64,000 nucleotides of DNA from Paraburkholderia tropica (lineage in GTDB: Bacteria; Pseudomonadota; Gammaproteobacteria; Burkholderiales; Burkholderiaceae). Below the pieces are notes generated by a model. The model was not told the DNA's origin and ran no database searches. It saw only the letters and a list, made by a program, of their open reading frames with translations. Positions 33,738-43,993 of this stretch are shown one piece after another. How positions within the stretch are numbered: the stretch's first letter is position 1; every line of letters begins with the position of its first letter. The position numbers and the translations under genes were made by a program. The DNA lies in contig NZ_FNZM01000002.1 in NCBI RefSeq assembly GCF_900109265.1, positions 310,001-374,000 on the forward strand, written 5' to 3'.

Positions 33738-35204
33738 TTAAACCGTGCCGCCGACCGTCATGCGGTCGATGCGCAGCGTCGGCTGGCCGACGCCCACCGG
33801 CACGCTCTGGCCCTCCTTGCCGCACACGCCCACGCCCGAGTCGAGGCGCATGTCGTTGCCGATCATGCTCACGTACTTGAGCGATTCCGGGCCGCTGCCG
33901 ATCAGCGTCGCGCCCTTCACGGGGTAGGTGATCTTGCCGTTCTCGATCATGTACGCCTCGGACGCCGAGAACACGAACTTGCCGTTCGTGATGTCGACCT
34001 GGCCGCCGCCGAAGTTCACGGCGTAGAGGCCGTTCTTCACCGAGGCGAGGATTTCCTGCGGGTCCTTGTCGCCGTTCAGCATGTAGGTGTTGGTCATGCG
34101 CGGCATCGGCAGCGCGGCGTACGACTCGCGGCGCGCGTTGCCGGTCACCGGCATCTTCATCAGGCGCGCGTTGAGCGAATCCTGAATGTAGCCCTTGAGA
34201 ATGCCGTCCTCGATCAGCGTCGTGCACTGCGTCGGGTTGCCTTCGTCGTCGATGTTGAGCGAGCCGCGGCGATTCGGAATCGTGCCGTCGTCGACCACGG
34301 TGACGCCCTTGGCCGCCACGCGCTGGCCGATCTGGCCCGCGAACGCCGACGAACCCTTGCGGTTGAAGTCGCCTTCGAGACCATGGCCGATGGCTTCGTG
34401 CAGCAGCACGCCGGGCCAGCCCGGCCCGAGCACGACGGTCATCGCGCCCGCGGGCGCCGGACGCGCTTCGAGGTTCACGAGCGCCGCGTGCACGGCGTCG
34501 TCGACGTATTTGCTGAGCACGTCGTCGGTGAAATAGCCGTAGTCGTAACGGCCGCCGCCGCCGCCGCTGCCCACTTCGCGGCGGCCGTTCTGTTCGGCGA
34601 TCACCGTGACCGAGACGCGCACGAGCGGACGGATGTCGGCGGCGAGCGCGCCGTCGCTGCGCGCGACCAGCACCACGTCGTATTCGCCCGCGAGACCCGC
34701 CATCACCTGGGTGATGCGCGGATCGCGCCCGCGCGCCATCTGCTCGATGCGTTCGAGCAGCTTGACCTTTTCGGTGGCTTCGAGCGAGCCGAGCGGGTCG
34801 GAGGGCAGATACAGATCGCGGCCCGCGATGCCCTTGAGCGAGGTGGCCACCTTGATCTTCTGCTTGCCGCCGCCGGCCTGGGCGATCGAACGCGTGGCGA
34901 TGGCCGCCTGGCGGATTGCTTCGGGCGAGAGGTCGTCGGAGTAGGCGAACGCGGTGCGCTCGCCCGAGACCGCGCGCACGCCCACGCCCTGGTCGATGCT
35001 GAAGCTGCCCGACTTCACGATGCCTTCTTCCAGGCTCCACGCTTCGCTGCGGGTGGTCTGGAAGTAGAGGTCGGCGTAGTCGATGCGGTGCGTGAAGATC
35101 TCGCCGAGCGTGCGCGTGAGCACTGCCTCGTCGAGGCCGTAGGGCGTGAGGAGCAAGTCCTTCGCGGTCGCCAGATTGCGGATGCCGGGTTCGATGATGT
35201 TCAT
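33738..35204 (-). CDS. tldD: Metalloprotease TldD
   Basis: Subunit of the TldD/TldE (PmbA) zinc protease that matures modified peptides and degrades unfolded peptides; TldD carries the metal site. The 488-residue protein has the HEAIGH (HExxxH) motif near residue 268, followed by [20 protein letters not shown]. It also has [24 protein letters not shown] sequence near 400 (here [20 protein letters not shown]), and the C-terminal [20 protein letters not shown] with a conserved cysteine. The length is normal (E. coli TldD has 481). Its partner PmbA is not in the window, as usual since the two genes are unlinked. It is the last gene of the yhdP-nitrilase-tldD group; yhdP and tldD neighbour each other in many proteobacteria. 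It ends 130 bp before the aroG promoter. Confidence 0.96.
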   Translation of the reverse strand: MNIIEPGIRNLATAKDLLLTPYGLDEAVLTRTLGEIFTHRIDYADLYFQTTRSEAWSLEEGIVKSGSFSIDQGVGVRAVSGERTAFAYSDDLSPEAIRQAAIATRSIAQAGGGKQKIKVATSLKGIAGRDLYLPSDPLGSLEATEKVKLLERIEQMARGRDPRITQVMAGLAGEYDVVLVARSDGALAADIRPLVRVSVTVIAEQNGRREVGSGGGGGRYDYGYFTDDVLSKYVDDAVHAALVNLEARPAPAGAMTVVLGPGWPGVLLHEAIGHGLEGDFNRKGSSAFAGQIGQRVAAKGVTVVDDGTIPNRRGSLNIDDEGNPTQCTTLIEDGILKGYIQDSLNARLMKMPVTGNARRESYAALPMPRMTNTYMLNGDKDPQEILASVKNGLYAVNFGGGQVDITNGKFVFSASEAYMIENGKITYPVKGATLIGSGPESLKYVSMIGNDMRLDSGVGVCGKEGQSVPVGVGQPTLRIDRMTVGGTV

Positions 35205-35286
35205 GCGCTCAGTGGGATCAATCGATGAGTCTGTGAAGGAAGATTCGGGCGCGGTGCGCTCAATTCAAGTGGCGCGCCCGGGTTCG

Positions 35287-36150
35287 TCAGGCACGGTCGA
35301 GCACGCGATGCCGCCACGCAGGCAGGCTCGCGCGCACGGCGGCGATACGGTCGAGGTCGAGGTTGCCGATCACCACGCCGGGGTTTTCGTCGAGCACGTC
35401 GACGACTTCGCCCCACGGGTCGATCAGCATGCTGTGGCCCCAGGTGCGGCGGCCGTTCTCGTGCGTGCCGCCCTGCGCCGCGGCGAGCACGTAGCACTGG
35501 TTCTCGGTCGCGCGGGCGCGCAGCAGGATCTCCCAGTGCGCGCGGCCCGTGGTGTACGTGAACGCCGACGGCACGACCATCAGCGCGCAGCCGTCCGGGC
35601 CGCCCATGCGGCGGTACAGCTCGGGAAAGCGCAGATCGTAGCAGACCGACAGGCCCACGCGGCCGAACGGCGCATCGAAGGTCTGCACCTCGGTGCCGGG
35701 GCGGATGGTGCGCGCCTCGTCGAACGATTCGGCGCCTTTCTCGAAGTTGAACAGGTGAATCTTGTCGTAACGCGCGCGCTCCGCGCCGCTCGGGTCGAAC
35801 ACGAGCGTGGTGTTGAGCACGCGGGTTTCCTCGGGCGCTTTCAGCGGCAGCGTGCCGCCGATGATCCATACGCCGTGGCGCTGCGCGGCATCGGCGAGAA
35901 AGCGCTGGATCGGGCCGTCGCCGTAGGCTTCGCGGATCGCGAGCTTGTCGGTGTCCTTGTGGCCCATGAAGCAGAAGTACTCCGGCAGCAGCACGAGCTG
36001 CGCGCCCTGCGCGGCGGCGTCGGCGATCAGGCGTTCGGCTTCGGCGAGATTGCGCGCCGGATCGGGCGTGCTGACCATCTGCAGCGCCGCGACGCGGAAC
36101 GGGGTGATCGGTGGGGTGGACGGGGCGGCGTGGGAGGGAGATTCGCTCAT
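35287..36150 (-). CDS. Carbon-nitrogen hydrolase (nitrilase superfamily, Nit1/Nit2-like amidase)
   Basis: Cytoplasmic amidase of the nitrilase superfamily; by family likeness it may remove the amide of deaminated glutathione, a metabolite-repair reaction. The 287-residue protein has the complete catalytic triad: Glu57 in LVLLPEYF, Lys130 in RARYDKIHLFN, and Cys170 in GLSVCYDLRFPELYRRM. The last motif (CYDLRFPEL) is typical for the Nit branch rather than for true nitrilases. The first 17 residues are Ser/Pro/Thr-rich and outside the fold. It sits 82 bp downstream of yhdP and 82 bp upstream of tldD on the same strand and is probably co-transcribed. The exact substrate is inferred, not shown. 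Confidence 0.92.
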   Translation of the reverse strand: MSESPSHAAPSTPPITPFRVAALQMVSTPDPARNLAEAERLIADAAAQGAQLVLLPEYFCFMGHKDTDKLAIREAYGDGPIQRFLADAAQRHGVWIIGGTLPLKAPEETRVLNTTLVFDPSGAERARYDKIHLFNFEKGAESFDEARTIRPGTEVQTFDAPFGRVGLSVCYDLRFPELYRRMGGPDGCALMVVPSAFTYTTGRAHWEILLRARATENQCYVLAAAQGGTHENGRRTWGHSMLIDPWGEVVDVLDENPGVVIGNLDLDRIAAVRASLPAWRHRVLDRA

Positions 36151-36232
36151 CGGCGGCTCGTGAGTGGACGGTGTTCGTTGCCGGCCCGTTCGGGCGGCCG
36201 CGCCAGCAAGGAGGAGTTCCGTGATCCGGACC

Positions 36233-39200
36233 TCAATGCGCCGCCGCCGGGACCTGCGTGTCCATCTTACCCTGATCGCCGCGCAGACGCTCGACGTGGG
36301 GTTTGGCCCAGGAGCCCGTGATCGCGTAGCCGCGCGCGAACGCCGACTCGACCGTGTGCGAGAGCGCGATGTCGCCGGCCAGCGCCGCGAGACCGAGCAG
36401 CGGATTGATGATCGCGGCGACCACCACGCCCGCGCCCGCGCTCACCGTGGGCACGACATGCACGCGCAGGTCCTGGGTTTCGTGCGCGAGATCGACGGTG
36501 CCCTGCATCTGCGCGCGGCCCGGCGCGGTGACGAGCCGGAAGTCGCTGGTGCGGCCGATGCCGTTCTCGATCTGCCCCGTGCCCGTGATGCTCGTGAAGG
36601 GCAGGCCCTGGCCGATCACGTCGCGGAAGTCCATGGTCGCGAAGCGCGCGAGGCTTTGCAGGCTCAGCACGCCGAGCAGCGTGGCCACGCCCTGATCGAT
36701 CTTGAGGATCTGGCCGTGGCGCAGGTCGAGCGCGAGATTGCCGTTGAGCGTCGGGAAGTCGATCTTCGAGGGGCCGCCGCGCCAGACCAGATTGCCGCTC
36801 AGCGTGCCTTCGCCGTTCTTGACGGCGTGCGCCACGCCCGCGCGTTCGAGCAGCTTGCCCGCGTCCTTGATATCGACGTGGAAATCGAGCGCGGTGCGGC
36901 GCGGCGTCTGCGAGGCGCCGCCGGCCGTGTCGGCAGGCGCGGTTTCGTCGCCGATCGCGCGCCAGTTTTCGGTGGCCGTGAAGTGCGCGTCCGGGTTCAG
37001 GATGTCGAGCTTGTCGAGCTGCCAGACCGGCACGCCGTTCTCGTCGTAGTTGTGCGCGTTGATCTGCAGGCGGCCGAGGTCGCGGCCGCGCACGATCAGC
37101 TGGTTCACCACGAGGTCGATCGACGGCATGTTCTGCGCGGGCTGCGAAACGGCCTGGCCGAGCAGGTCGTTTTCGGTCGCGGCGGGCACGACCAGACGCG
37201 CGAGGCGCGCTTCGAGCGTGCCCGGCGATCCCGGCACGGCGCCCGGTTTCCACGAGACGTGGCCCGAGACCTGGTTCGAGGCGAGATTGGCCTGCCATTC
37301 GTTGCCGTGCTCGCCGCTGCGCGAGGCGCCGACGATCACGTTTTCCCAGTGGCGCTTGAGCAGCGTCAACATGCCGACGTGGACCGCGAAGCGCGACGGC
37401 AGGTACTGCGCGAACGCGCCGGCGGGGGCGAGCGGGGCGGCGGCAACGTTTGCCGCGCTGGCCGCCGTGTTGGCCGACGCCGTGTTCGGCGCATTGACCG
37501 ACGCGCCGCTCGCCGGATTCGCCACGGCGTTGGCCGCGCTCGTCGCGGCGGGGCTGGAGGCGCCGTTCGTCATGGCCGTCGCGGCCGCGTTCGCCGGTGC
37601 GCCGGTGCTGGCGGCTTCGCGGTGATCGGCTCGATCGGCATGTTCCGCCGCAGCGGTTGTGTTGCTCGCTGCCGCCTTGCCGCGCAGTTGCTGGACTACG
37701 AGGCGCCAGGCGTCGGCGTCGAAGGCGGGCAGGTCGACGGCCGCCGTCACGCCTTCGGCGGGCAGATCCGCAGGCTTGTTCATGCCGATCGCGCCGCGCA
37801 CCACGTCCGGCACATGGCCCGGATTGCGCCGCAGCACGTAACGCGCCGCGAGCGGGCCGAGCGTGAGTTCCGCGTGCTGATAATTCGCGGCGTCGGTGGC
37901 GCCGGCGACCGTGCCCGCGTCGCCCGCGTCGCCGGTGCCCGGTTGCAGATCGAAGCGCAGCGGCATCTGCGCGCCCGCGGCCTTGCCGAACGGCGCGGGC
38001 AGGTCGATCGCGAGATCGGTGAGATCGGAACTCGCCTTCACGTCGGGCAGATGGCCGCGCGCGCCGTCGACCGAAAGCGAGTAGGGCGCCGTGCCCGAGA
38101 AGCGGTCGAGCACCGCCGCCGCCGTGCCGTGCAGATTGAGCCCGCGCGCCGCATCGACGGCCACGTTGCCCGCCACGTCCAGCTTGTAGCGGCCGTCCTC
38201 GCGCAGCCCGCCGTTCGCGCGCAGGTCGCCGCCGAGGAAGCGGCCCGTGAGGCGCTCGACCTGGGCGCTGCGGTTCGTGAAGCGCACCTTGCCGTTGAGC
38301 GCGGAGAGCGGCGGCACGTTGTCGGCGGCCAGCGTGTTGTTCTCGAAGCCGATCGCGCCGGCCACCAGCACCTTCGGCATCGGCTTGCGCGGGATCGTGA
38401 GCTTGAGCGCGAGCGTGGCCGGCCCTTGCGCGCGCACCTTTGCGGGCGCGTGCTTCGAGAGCGCGCCGATCGAGCTGTTGTCGGCATAGGCGAGCAGGTC
38501 GGCGAGCGGCCCGCGGCCCGCGCCCTGGATCACGAGGTCCGAGCCCTTGACGCCCAGTTCGTCGATGCGGCCGTTCACGTCGCGCAGCACGAAGTCGCGG
38601 TAATGGCCGCGCGCCACGTCGAAGCGCAACTGCTTTTCCTTGAGCGTGAACACGCCGTCGATGCCGTCGAACGCGGGCCACACATTGGGCACGCCGTTGC
38701 GCATGGTCTTGGGCGGATACGGCGACGGATCGAAACGGCCGTTCTGGAACGGCGCGACGATGCGGAACTGGCCCGCGTCCGGATCGCGCGAATAGGGGAA
38801 TTTGGCGAGGTCGCCGTGAATCTCGATGGTCGCGCCTTTCGAGATGCCCGCCTGCAGCCCGTGGCCAAGATAGATGCGCGTTTTCTCGCTGATGCTGGTG
38901 GGTAGATAGCGCGCGATGGCGTTGACCTTGGCCTCGTCGAAATGCGCGACGAGGTCGAGCGCGCCGCGACCGTGGCCCGGATTCGTGTAGTGCGCGGTCA
39001 TCCTGGCGCTTGCGTCCGGGTTCTGCACGCCCAGCTCGGTCACGTCGACGGCGAAGGCCTTGAGCTTGTCGCCCGGATTGCGCTGCGCGGCCACGGTCCA
39101 CTTTGCCGTGCCGTACAGACGGTCGAAGGTCAGGCGCGGGTCGTCGAACACGCCCGGCAGCGTGACTGCCGACTTCGAGGCGTCGAGGCGGATCGTGCCG

Positions 39201-40708
39201 TGCGACTCGTCGGCGTCGATATGCCCCCAGAGATTTTCGAAGCCCGGCAGGCCCGCGCGCGGGTGATTGCGCGGCGTGAGGCCCGGCCCCGGTTCCTGCG
39301 CCGCCACGCTGATGCCCTGCAGGTCGCCCTTGAAGCGGTAGTGCAGGATCGGCTCCGCCGCCGTCGAGCGCTGCTCGGTGGCCGCTTCGCCCGCTTCGGG
39401 CGCGGCGCGTTCGAGCGCGAGTTCGTAATCGGCGACGAGCCCTTGCGGATTGAAGCGCACCAGCGCGTTCAGCACGCGGCTGGGCAGCGGCAGCGCGCGC
39501 ATGAACTCGGCGAGGATGCCGAGGTCGATGCGGTCGCCGCGCACGCTCACGAGCTGGCCCGCCTGCAGCGTCTGCTGGCGAAAGCGCGCGTCGAGCGTGG
39601 TGAGCGCGAGCGTGCGCACGAGCGGCGTGCCGTCTTCGAGCGGCGGCTGGCCGAGTTCGGCGTGGAAGTCGCGCAGTTGCAGCGTGAAGTCGCCGGGCGC
39701 GAGACCCATGCGCCAGTTGAAGCCGGCGACCGGCAGATCGAGGAGAGGCTGCGTGGGCTTCACGCGCAGCGCGATCGTGTTGCCGCTCAGCACGCCGTCG
39801 GCGGACTGGATGCGGCCGTTCTCGAAATGCGCCCAGATGGTGTTGTCGATGCGTCCCGCATAGGTCGTGATCGGCAGCGGAACGTAGCGCGCGAGCGTGG
39901 GCAGATCGACGGGGCCGGTCGACACATAGGCGTTGCCGCTCCAGGTGTTCGGCTTGCCGGCGGGCGCGAGGCGCGAGTGCTTGAACTGCGCGCGGAAATC
40001 GAGCGGACCGTGCAGCACCGTGCCCTCGGCGGGCGCCTGCAGCGCGATGCGGTGATCGTAACCGTCATTGAGAATCGCGAGGCGGATGTCGGACAGCTTC
40101 AGCTCGGGCGCGTCGCGCGTGGCGTCGGCCCAGCGCAGCGTGCCGCCGCGCAGCACGATGGCTTCCTGGCGCATCAGCCAGGTCGTGAACGTGGCGTTGC
40201 CGGTATGCGCGGTGGGTACGGGCACGCCCGCGACTGTGAGCGTGCCGTCGTCTTCGCGCGTGATCAGCACGTCGGGCCGCTCGACGATCATGCTCGACAG
40301 CAACGGCTCGAACAGCACGAGCGAGCGCCACGACACCGAGGCGGTCGCGTGCGGCACGTTCAGCGCGAGCTGGCCCTGGCGATTGCGGATCGTGAGGTCG
40401 GCCACGTCGATGCCGGGCTGGAAGCCGGACCAGTGCGGCGAGAGTTTGCCGATGCGGAAATCGGCGTGGATCTTGTCGGAAACGAGCTTTTCGATGCGCG
40501 GACGGAAGTCGTCCACATGCGGCAGCACGACGTAGCGCAGACCGAGCAGCAGCACCGAAACGATGAAATACAGGACGAGCGCGATGCACGCCAGCACGCG
40601 CAGCGTGTGACGGAGTACCGGGTGGTGATGCTGGGAGCCCGCGTCTGCACTTTCCCGGCTGGCGTGTCCGGTGGGGTGCGGGCCGGCGGGGTCGTTACGC
40701 TCGGACAT
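36233..40708 (-). CDS. yhdP: YhdP-type envelope protein (TamB/AsmA-like phospholipid transporter)
   Basis: Large envelope-spanning protein, anchored in the inner membrane and extending through the periplasm. YhdP, TamB and YdbH of E. coli together carry phospholipid to the outer membrane. The 1491-residue protein has one N-terminal membrane helix (about residues 35-57, ACIALVLYFIVSVLLLGLRY) and then a long beta-rich region. The C-terminal AsmA-like part (GQILKIDQGVATLLGVLSLQ, DFRLVTAPGRAQMQGTVDLA) ends with a hydrophobic stretch (VVVAAIINPLLGLAALAGDI). It is longer than the E. coli protein (about 1270), in part because of a roughly 85-residue Ala/Asn/Ser/Thr-rich insert at about residues 1010-1095. 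The Met at 40708 is chosen because it matches the family start; the ribosome site is poor. It leads the operon with the amidase and tldD. Confidence 0.93.
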   Translation of the reverse strand: MSERNDPAGPHPTGHASRESADAGSQHHHPVLRHTLRVLACIALVLYFIVSVLLLGLRYVVLPHVDDFRPRIEKLVSDKIHADFRIGKLSPHWSGFQPGIDVADLTIRNRQGQLALNVPHATASVSWRSLVLFEPLLSSMIVERPDVLITREDDGTLTVAGVPVPTAHTGNATFTTWLMRQEAIVLRGGTLRWADATRDAPELKLSDIRLAILNDGYDHRIALQAPAEGTVLHGPLDFRAQFKHSRLAPAGKPNTWSGNAYVSTGPVDLPTLARYVPLPITTYAGRIDNTIWAHFENGRIQSADGVLSGNTIALRVKPTQPLLDLPVAGFNWRMGLAPGDFTLQLRDFHAELGQPPLEDGTPLVRTLALTTLDARFRQQTLQAGQLVSVRGDRIDLGILAEFMRALPLPSRVLNALVRFNPQGLVADYELALERAAPEAGEAATEQRSTAAEPILHYRFKGDLQGISVAAQEPGPGLTPRNHPRAGLPGFENLWGHIDADESHGTIRLDASKSAVTLPGVFDDPRLTFDRLYGTAKWTVAAQRNPGDKLKAFAVDVTELGVQNPDASARMTAHYTNPGHGRGALDLVAHFDEAKVNAIARYLPTSISEKTRIYLGHGLQAGISKGATIEIHGDLAKFPYSRDPDAGQFRIVAPFQNGRFDPSPYPPKTMRNGVPNVWPAFDGIDGVFTLKEKQLRFDVARGHYRDFVLRDVNGRIDELGVKGSDLVIQGAGRGPLADLLAYADNSSIGALSKHAPAKVRAQGPATLALKLTIPRKPMPKVLVAGAIGFENNTLAADNVPPLSALNGKVRFTNRSAQVERLTGRFLGGDLRANGGLREDGRYKLDVAGNVAVDAARGLNLHGTAAAVLDRFSGTAPYSLSVDGARGHLPDVKASSDLTDLAIDLPAPFGKAAGAQMPLRFDLQPGTGDAGDAGTVAGATDAANYQHAELTLGPLAARYVLRRNPGHVPDVVRGAIGMNKPADLPAEGVTAAVDLPAFDADAWRLVVQQLRGKAAASNTTAAAEHADRADHREAASTGAPANAAATAMTNGASSPAATSAANAVANPASGASVNAPNTASANTAASAANVAAAPLAPAGAFAQYLPSRFAVHVGMLTLLKRHWENVIVGASRSGEHGNEWQANLASNQVSGHVSWKPGAVPGSPGTLEARLARLVVPAATENDLLGQAVSQPAQNMPSIDLVVNQLIVRGRDLGRLQINAHNYDENGVPVWQLDKLDILNPDAHFTATENWRAIGDETAPADTAGGASQTPRRTALDFHVDIKDAGKLLERAGVAHAVKNGEGTLSGNLVWRGGPSKIDFPTLNGNLALDLRHGQILKIDQGVATLLGVLSLQSLARFATMDFRDVIGQGLPFTSITGTGQIENGIGRTSDFRLVTAPGRAQMQGTVDLAHETQDLRVHVVPTVSAGAGVVVAAIINPLLGLAALAGDIALSHTVESAFARGYAITGSWAKPHVERLRGDQGKMDTQVPAAAH

Positions 40709-41105
40709 GCTGCGGCGGGTGGGGTATGGTAGCGTTGCGATCTGACGACGAAATGTATCACACAGGGCCGTATACAAGGCCATCCGGGGAAGCCGGGATG
40801 GCCGGTGGCGCGCGGCGTTTTACATGACGGGCAGGGCGGGTGGCGCGCACTTCGGTGTCCGGCGCAACGTTGCGGGCGAGGCGCCTGCGCACAGGCTCGG
40901 GGCCTCGCATTTGCAAGCCTTGCAACGGAACGTCACAGCAAAACTTCATGGCGGATCCTCGTGCGCGTCATCTTCGTCGCTTCGCGGTTCGCGCGTGTTT
41001 TGCGTGCGTCCCACGTGCGTCCCGTGTATTTTCCCTTTCCCGTGCATCTTTCATCCGCGCGATCATCGACGTTTATCTCCGCTTATTCCGCCGGGCCAGG
41101 CTTTC
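40709..41105. other. Divergent region between yhdP and glnE
   Basis: 397 bp with no credible gene. A short direct repeat TTGCAAGCCTTGCAA lies near 40912-40926. I found no convincing promoter pair; the start of glnE has no strong Shine-Dalgarno (GCCAGGC). Confidence 0.55.
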
Positions 41106-43970
41106 ATGACTGACATTCCCCTTCTGAGTTCCAGTTATTCGCGCTATGCGGCGCGCGCTTATGCGGCCCGTCCCGGCCTCGAAGCCCAGGTCGAAGCGCT
41201 CGCCGCCGCGCCGCTCACGCGCGAGCGCATCGTCGCGCGGCTCGACGCGCTGTGCGCGCAGGCGAGCGGCCAGACGCGTGACGCAGCAAGCGGCGCACCT
41301 GCTCAGGCAGACGCTCAAGCAGCACCGGCCGCACCGATCGCACCGACCGCCCTCACCGACGAACAGTTGAAAACCGCGCTGCGCCAGTTGCGCGTGGAAG
41401 TGATCTGCGCGGTGATGGAGCGCGATCTCGGCGGTGTCGCCGACGTCGCCGAAGTCACCGGCACGATGACCGATTTCGCGGAAGTCACGATCCAGCGCGC
41501 GCTGGCGGTCGTGAGCGCCGATCTCGAAACCGTGTTCGGCGAGCCGCGCGGCCCGAACGGCGAAAAGCTCACGCTCGGCGTGGTCGGCATGGGCAAGCTC
41601 GGTGGGCGCGAGCTCAATGTGTCGTCGGATATCGACCTGATCTTCGTCTACGAAGACGACGGCGAAACCACCGGCGGCCAGCGCTCGCCGATCGCCACTC
41701 AGGATTACTTCACGCGCGTGGGCAAGCGGCTGATCGGCGCGCTCTCGGACGTGACCGCGGACGGCTTCGTGTTCCGCGTCGACATGCGGCTGCGGCCGAA
41801 CGGCGACTCGGGCCCGCTCGTGTGCAGCCTCGGCATGCTGGAGGAATATTTCTACGTGCAGGGCCGCGAGTGGGAGCGCTACGCGTGGATCAAGGGGCGG
41901 CTGGTGTCGGAGCGCGAAAGCGACAGCGCGCAGCGCCTCGCCACGCAACTCGATTCGCTCGTGAAGCCCTTCGTGTACCGGCGTTACCTGGATTTCGGCG
42001 TGATCAGCGCGATCCGCTCGCTGCATCTGCAGATCCGTCAGGAAGCGCAGCGCCGCGCCATGATGCGCCCCGACAAGGCCGACGACATCAAGCTCGGGCG
42101 CGGCGGCATCCGCGAAATCGAATTCAGCGCGCAGGTGTTCCAGCTGATTCGCGGCGGCCAGGACGCGGGCTTTCGCGTGCGCCCGACGCTCGCCGTGCTC
42201 GGCTACGCGGCGGCGCGCGGCTTGATCGCGCCCGAGGTCTGCCACGACCTCACGCTCGCCTATAACTTTTTGCGCGAGCTGGAGCACCGCCTGCAATACC
42301 GCGACGACGCGCAGACGCACGCGATGCCCGTCGACGACGCCGAACGCGCGGCGCTCGCGAAGTCGATGGGATTCGCCGACTACGCCACGCTGATGAGCGT
42401 GCTCGACGCGCACCGCGAAAAGGTCGAGCACCAGTTCGACCAGATTTTCTCCGACAAGGTGGCCGGCGAAAGCGGCTGCGGCGCGCCCGAGGACGGCGCG
42501 GCGGCGTGGGTGTGGAGCGGCGCGCTCGCCGAGGAAAGCGCGGACGGCGCCCTGCTCGAACGTCTCGCGGAACTCGGTATCGACGATCCGGCGCCGCTGC
42601 TTGCGCGCCTGCGCGGGCTGTGGACCTCGGCGCGCTACACGGGCCTGCCCGAAAAGAGTCGCGAGCGCTTCGACGTCGTCGCGCAGCGCGCGCTCGACGC
42701 GGCGCGCACGCTGGAGCCGCGCGCGCGGCGCGGCGTCACGCTCGCGCGCATGTTCGACCTGCTCGAAACGGTGATCCGGCGCGGCGCCTATCTCGCGCTG
42801 CTGACCGAATACCCGGATGCGCTCGACCGCGTGCTCAAGGTGCTCGGCGCGTCGCGCTGGGCGTCGGGCTATCTGATTCGCCATCCGCAACTGCTCGATG
42901 AACTGCTCGACGACGAGGCGATTTCCTCGCCGTTCGACTGGCCCGAGTTTTCGCGCCTGCTGCGCGCGCGCCTCGCGGCCGCCGCCGACGTCGAGCAGCA
43001 AATGGACTTGCTGCGCCACGCGCACCAGGCCGAAGTGTTCCGCATCCTGCTCAACGACCTGGCCGGACGGCTCTCGGTCGAGCACGTGAGCGACCGCCTC
43101 TCGGAACTCGCCGACGCGGTGCTCGACGCGACCATCGAAACCGTCTGGAAGCAGTTCGCGAAACGCCACCGCGAGGTGCCGCGCTTCGCGGCGATCGCGT
43201 ACGGCAAGCTGGGCGGCAAGGAACTGGGCTACGCGTCGGACCTCGACATCATCTTTCTCTACGACGACGAGGACGAGCGCGCCGCCGAAATCTACGCGAC
43301 TTTCGCGCGCCGCCTGATCACCTGGCTCACGACCGCGACGGGCGCGGGGACGCTGTTCGACGTCGATCTGCGGTTGCGGCCGAACGGCGAATCGGGGCTG
43401 CTCGTCACCGATCTCGACGCCTTCCGCCGCTATCAGCTACGCGAAGGCGACGCCGCGAATACGGCGTGGGTGTGGGAGCACCAGGCGCTGACGCGCGCGC
43501 GTTTTTCGGCGGGCGACGCGGGCATCGGCCATGCGTTCGAGGCGATCCGCGTGCAGGTGCTCACCACGCCGCGCGACGCCGCGCCGCTCGCGCAGGAGAT
43601 CGTGCAGATGCGTCAGCGCGTCGAGGACGGCCATCCGAACCGCACCGAGCTGTTCGATCTGAAGCACGATCGCGGCGGCATGGTGGATATCGAATTTCTC
43701 GTGCAGTACTGGGTGCTGCTGCACGCGGCGCAGGACCCGGAGCTGATCCGCAATACAGGCAATATCGCGCTGCTGCGCGAGGTGTCGCGCTTCGGGCTGA
43801 TGAGCGAGGCGGAGGCGGACACGATCGGCGCGGCGTACCGGCTGTATCGCAAGCTGCAGCATCAGCTGCGGCTCGACGGCATGGAGACGGCGCGCGTGGA
43901 TCCGGCGCGCGTCGAGCGCGAGCGCGAGACCGTGCTCGCGTTGTGGAAGCGGGTGTTTGGGGAGGCGTGA
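41106..43970 (+). CDS. glnE: Bifunctional glutamine synthetase adenylyltransferase / adenylyl-removing enzyme
   Basis: Adds AMP to, or removes it from, glutamine synthetase in response to PII protein and glutamine, so it sets nitrogen assimilation. The 954-residue protein has the two nucleotidyltransferase domains in tandem. The first shows VGMGKLGGRELNVSSDIDLI (near residue 160, adenylyl-removing half). The second shows AYGKLGGKELGYASDLDIIF (near 697, adenylyl-transferring half), each with the metal-binding Asp-x-Asp. KHDRGGMVDIEFLVQYWVLL near 855 and the matching KLGRGGIREIEFSAQVFQLI near 333 are the glycine-rich signatures of the two halves. The length is normal. The ATG at 41106 gives the family-like start IPLLSSSYSRYAAR. 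It stands alone and converges on recN with a 23-bp gap. Confidence 0.97.
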   Translation: MTDIPLLSSSYSRYAARAYAARPGLEAQVEALAAAPLTRERIVARLDALCAQASGQTRDAASGAPAQADAQAAPAAPIAPTALTDEQLKTALRQLRVEVICAVMERDLGGVADVAEVTGTMTDFAEVTIQRALAVVSADLETVFGEPRGPNGEKLTLGVVGMGKLGGRELNVSSDIDLIFVYEDDGETTGGQRSPIATQDYFTRVGKRLIGALSDVTADGFVFRVDMRLRPNGDSGPLVCSLGMLEEYFYVQGREWERYAWIKGRLVSERESDSAQRLATQLDSLVKPFVYRRYLDFGVISAIRSLHLQIRQEAQRRAMMRPDKADDIKLGRGGIREIEFSAQVFQLIRGGQDAGFRVRPTLAVLGYAAARGLIAPEVCHDLTLAYNFLRELEHRLQYRDDAQTHAMPVDDAERAALAKSMGFADYATLMSVLDAHREKVEHQFDQIFSDKVAGESGCGAPEDGAAAWVWSGALAEESADGALLERLAELGIDDPAPLLARLRGLWTSARYTGLPEKSRERFDVVAQRALDAARTLEPRARRGVTLARMFDLLETVIRRGAYLALLTEYPDALDRVLKVLGASRWASGYLIRHPQLLDELLDDEAISSPFDWPEFSRLLRARLAAAADVEQQMDLLRHAHQAEVFRILLNDLAGRLSVEHVSDRLSELADAVLDATIETVWKQFAKRHREVPRFAAIAYGKLGGKELGYASDLDIIFLYDDEDERAAEIYATFARRLITWLTTATGAGTLFDVDLRLRPNGESGLLVTDLDAFRRYQLREGDAANTAWVWEHQALTRARFSAGDAGIGHAFEAIRVQVLTTPRDAAPLAQEIVQMRQRVEDGHPNRTELFDLKHDRGGMVDIEFLVQYWVLLHAAQDPELIRNTGNIALLREVSRFGLMSEAEADTIGAAYRLYRKLQHQLRLDGMETARVDPARVERERETVLALWKRVFGEA

Positions 43971-43993
43971 GGGAGAAATGTCAGGCTGCCAAC

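Noticed and set aside
36164..39101. Very long open frames (over 900 codons) on both the plus strand opposite yhdP and a second minus frame
   Set aside because: They are antisense or frame shadows of yhdP, rich in Arg/Ala with no domain, and arise from the high GC content.
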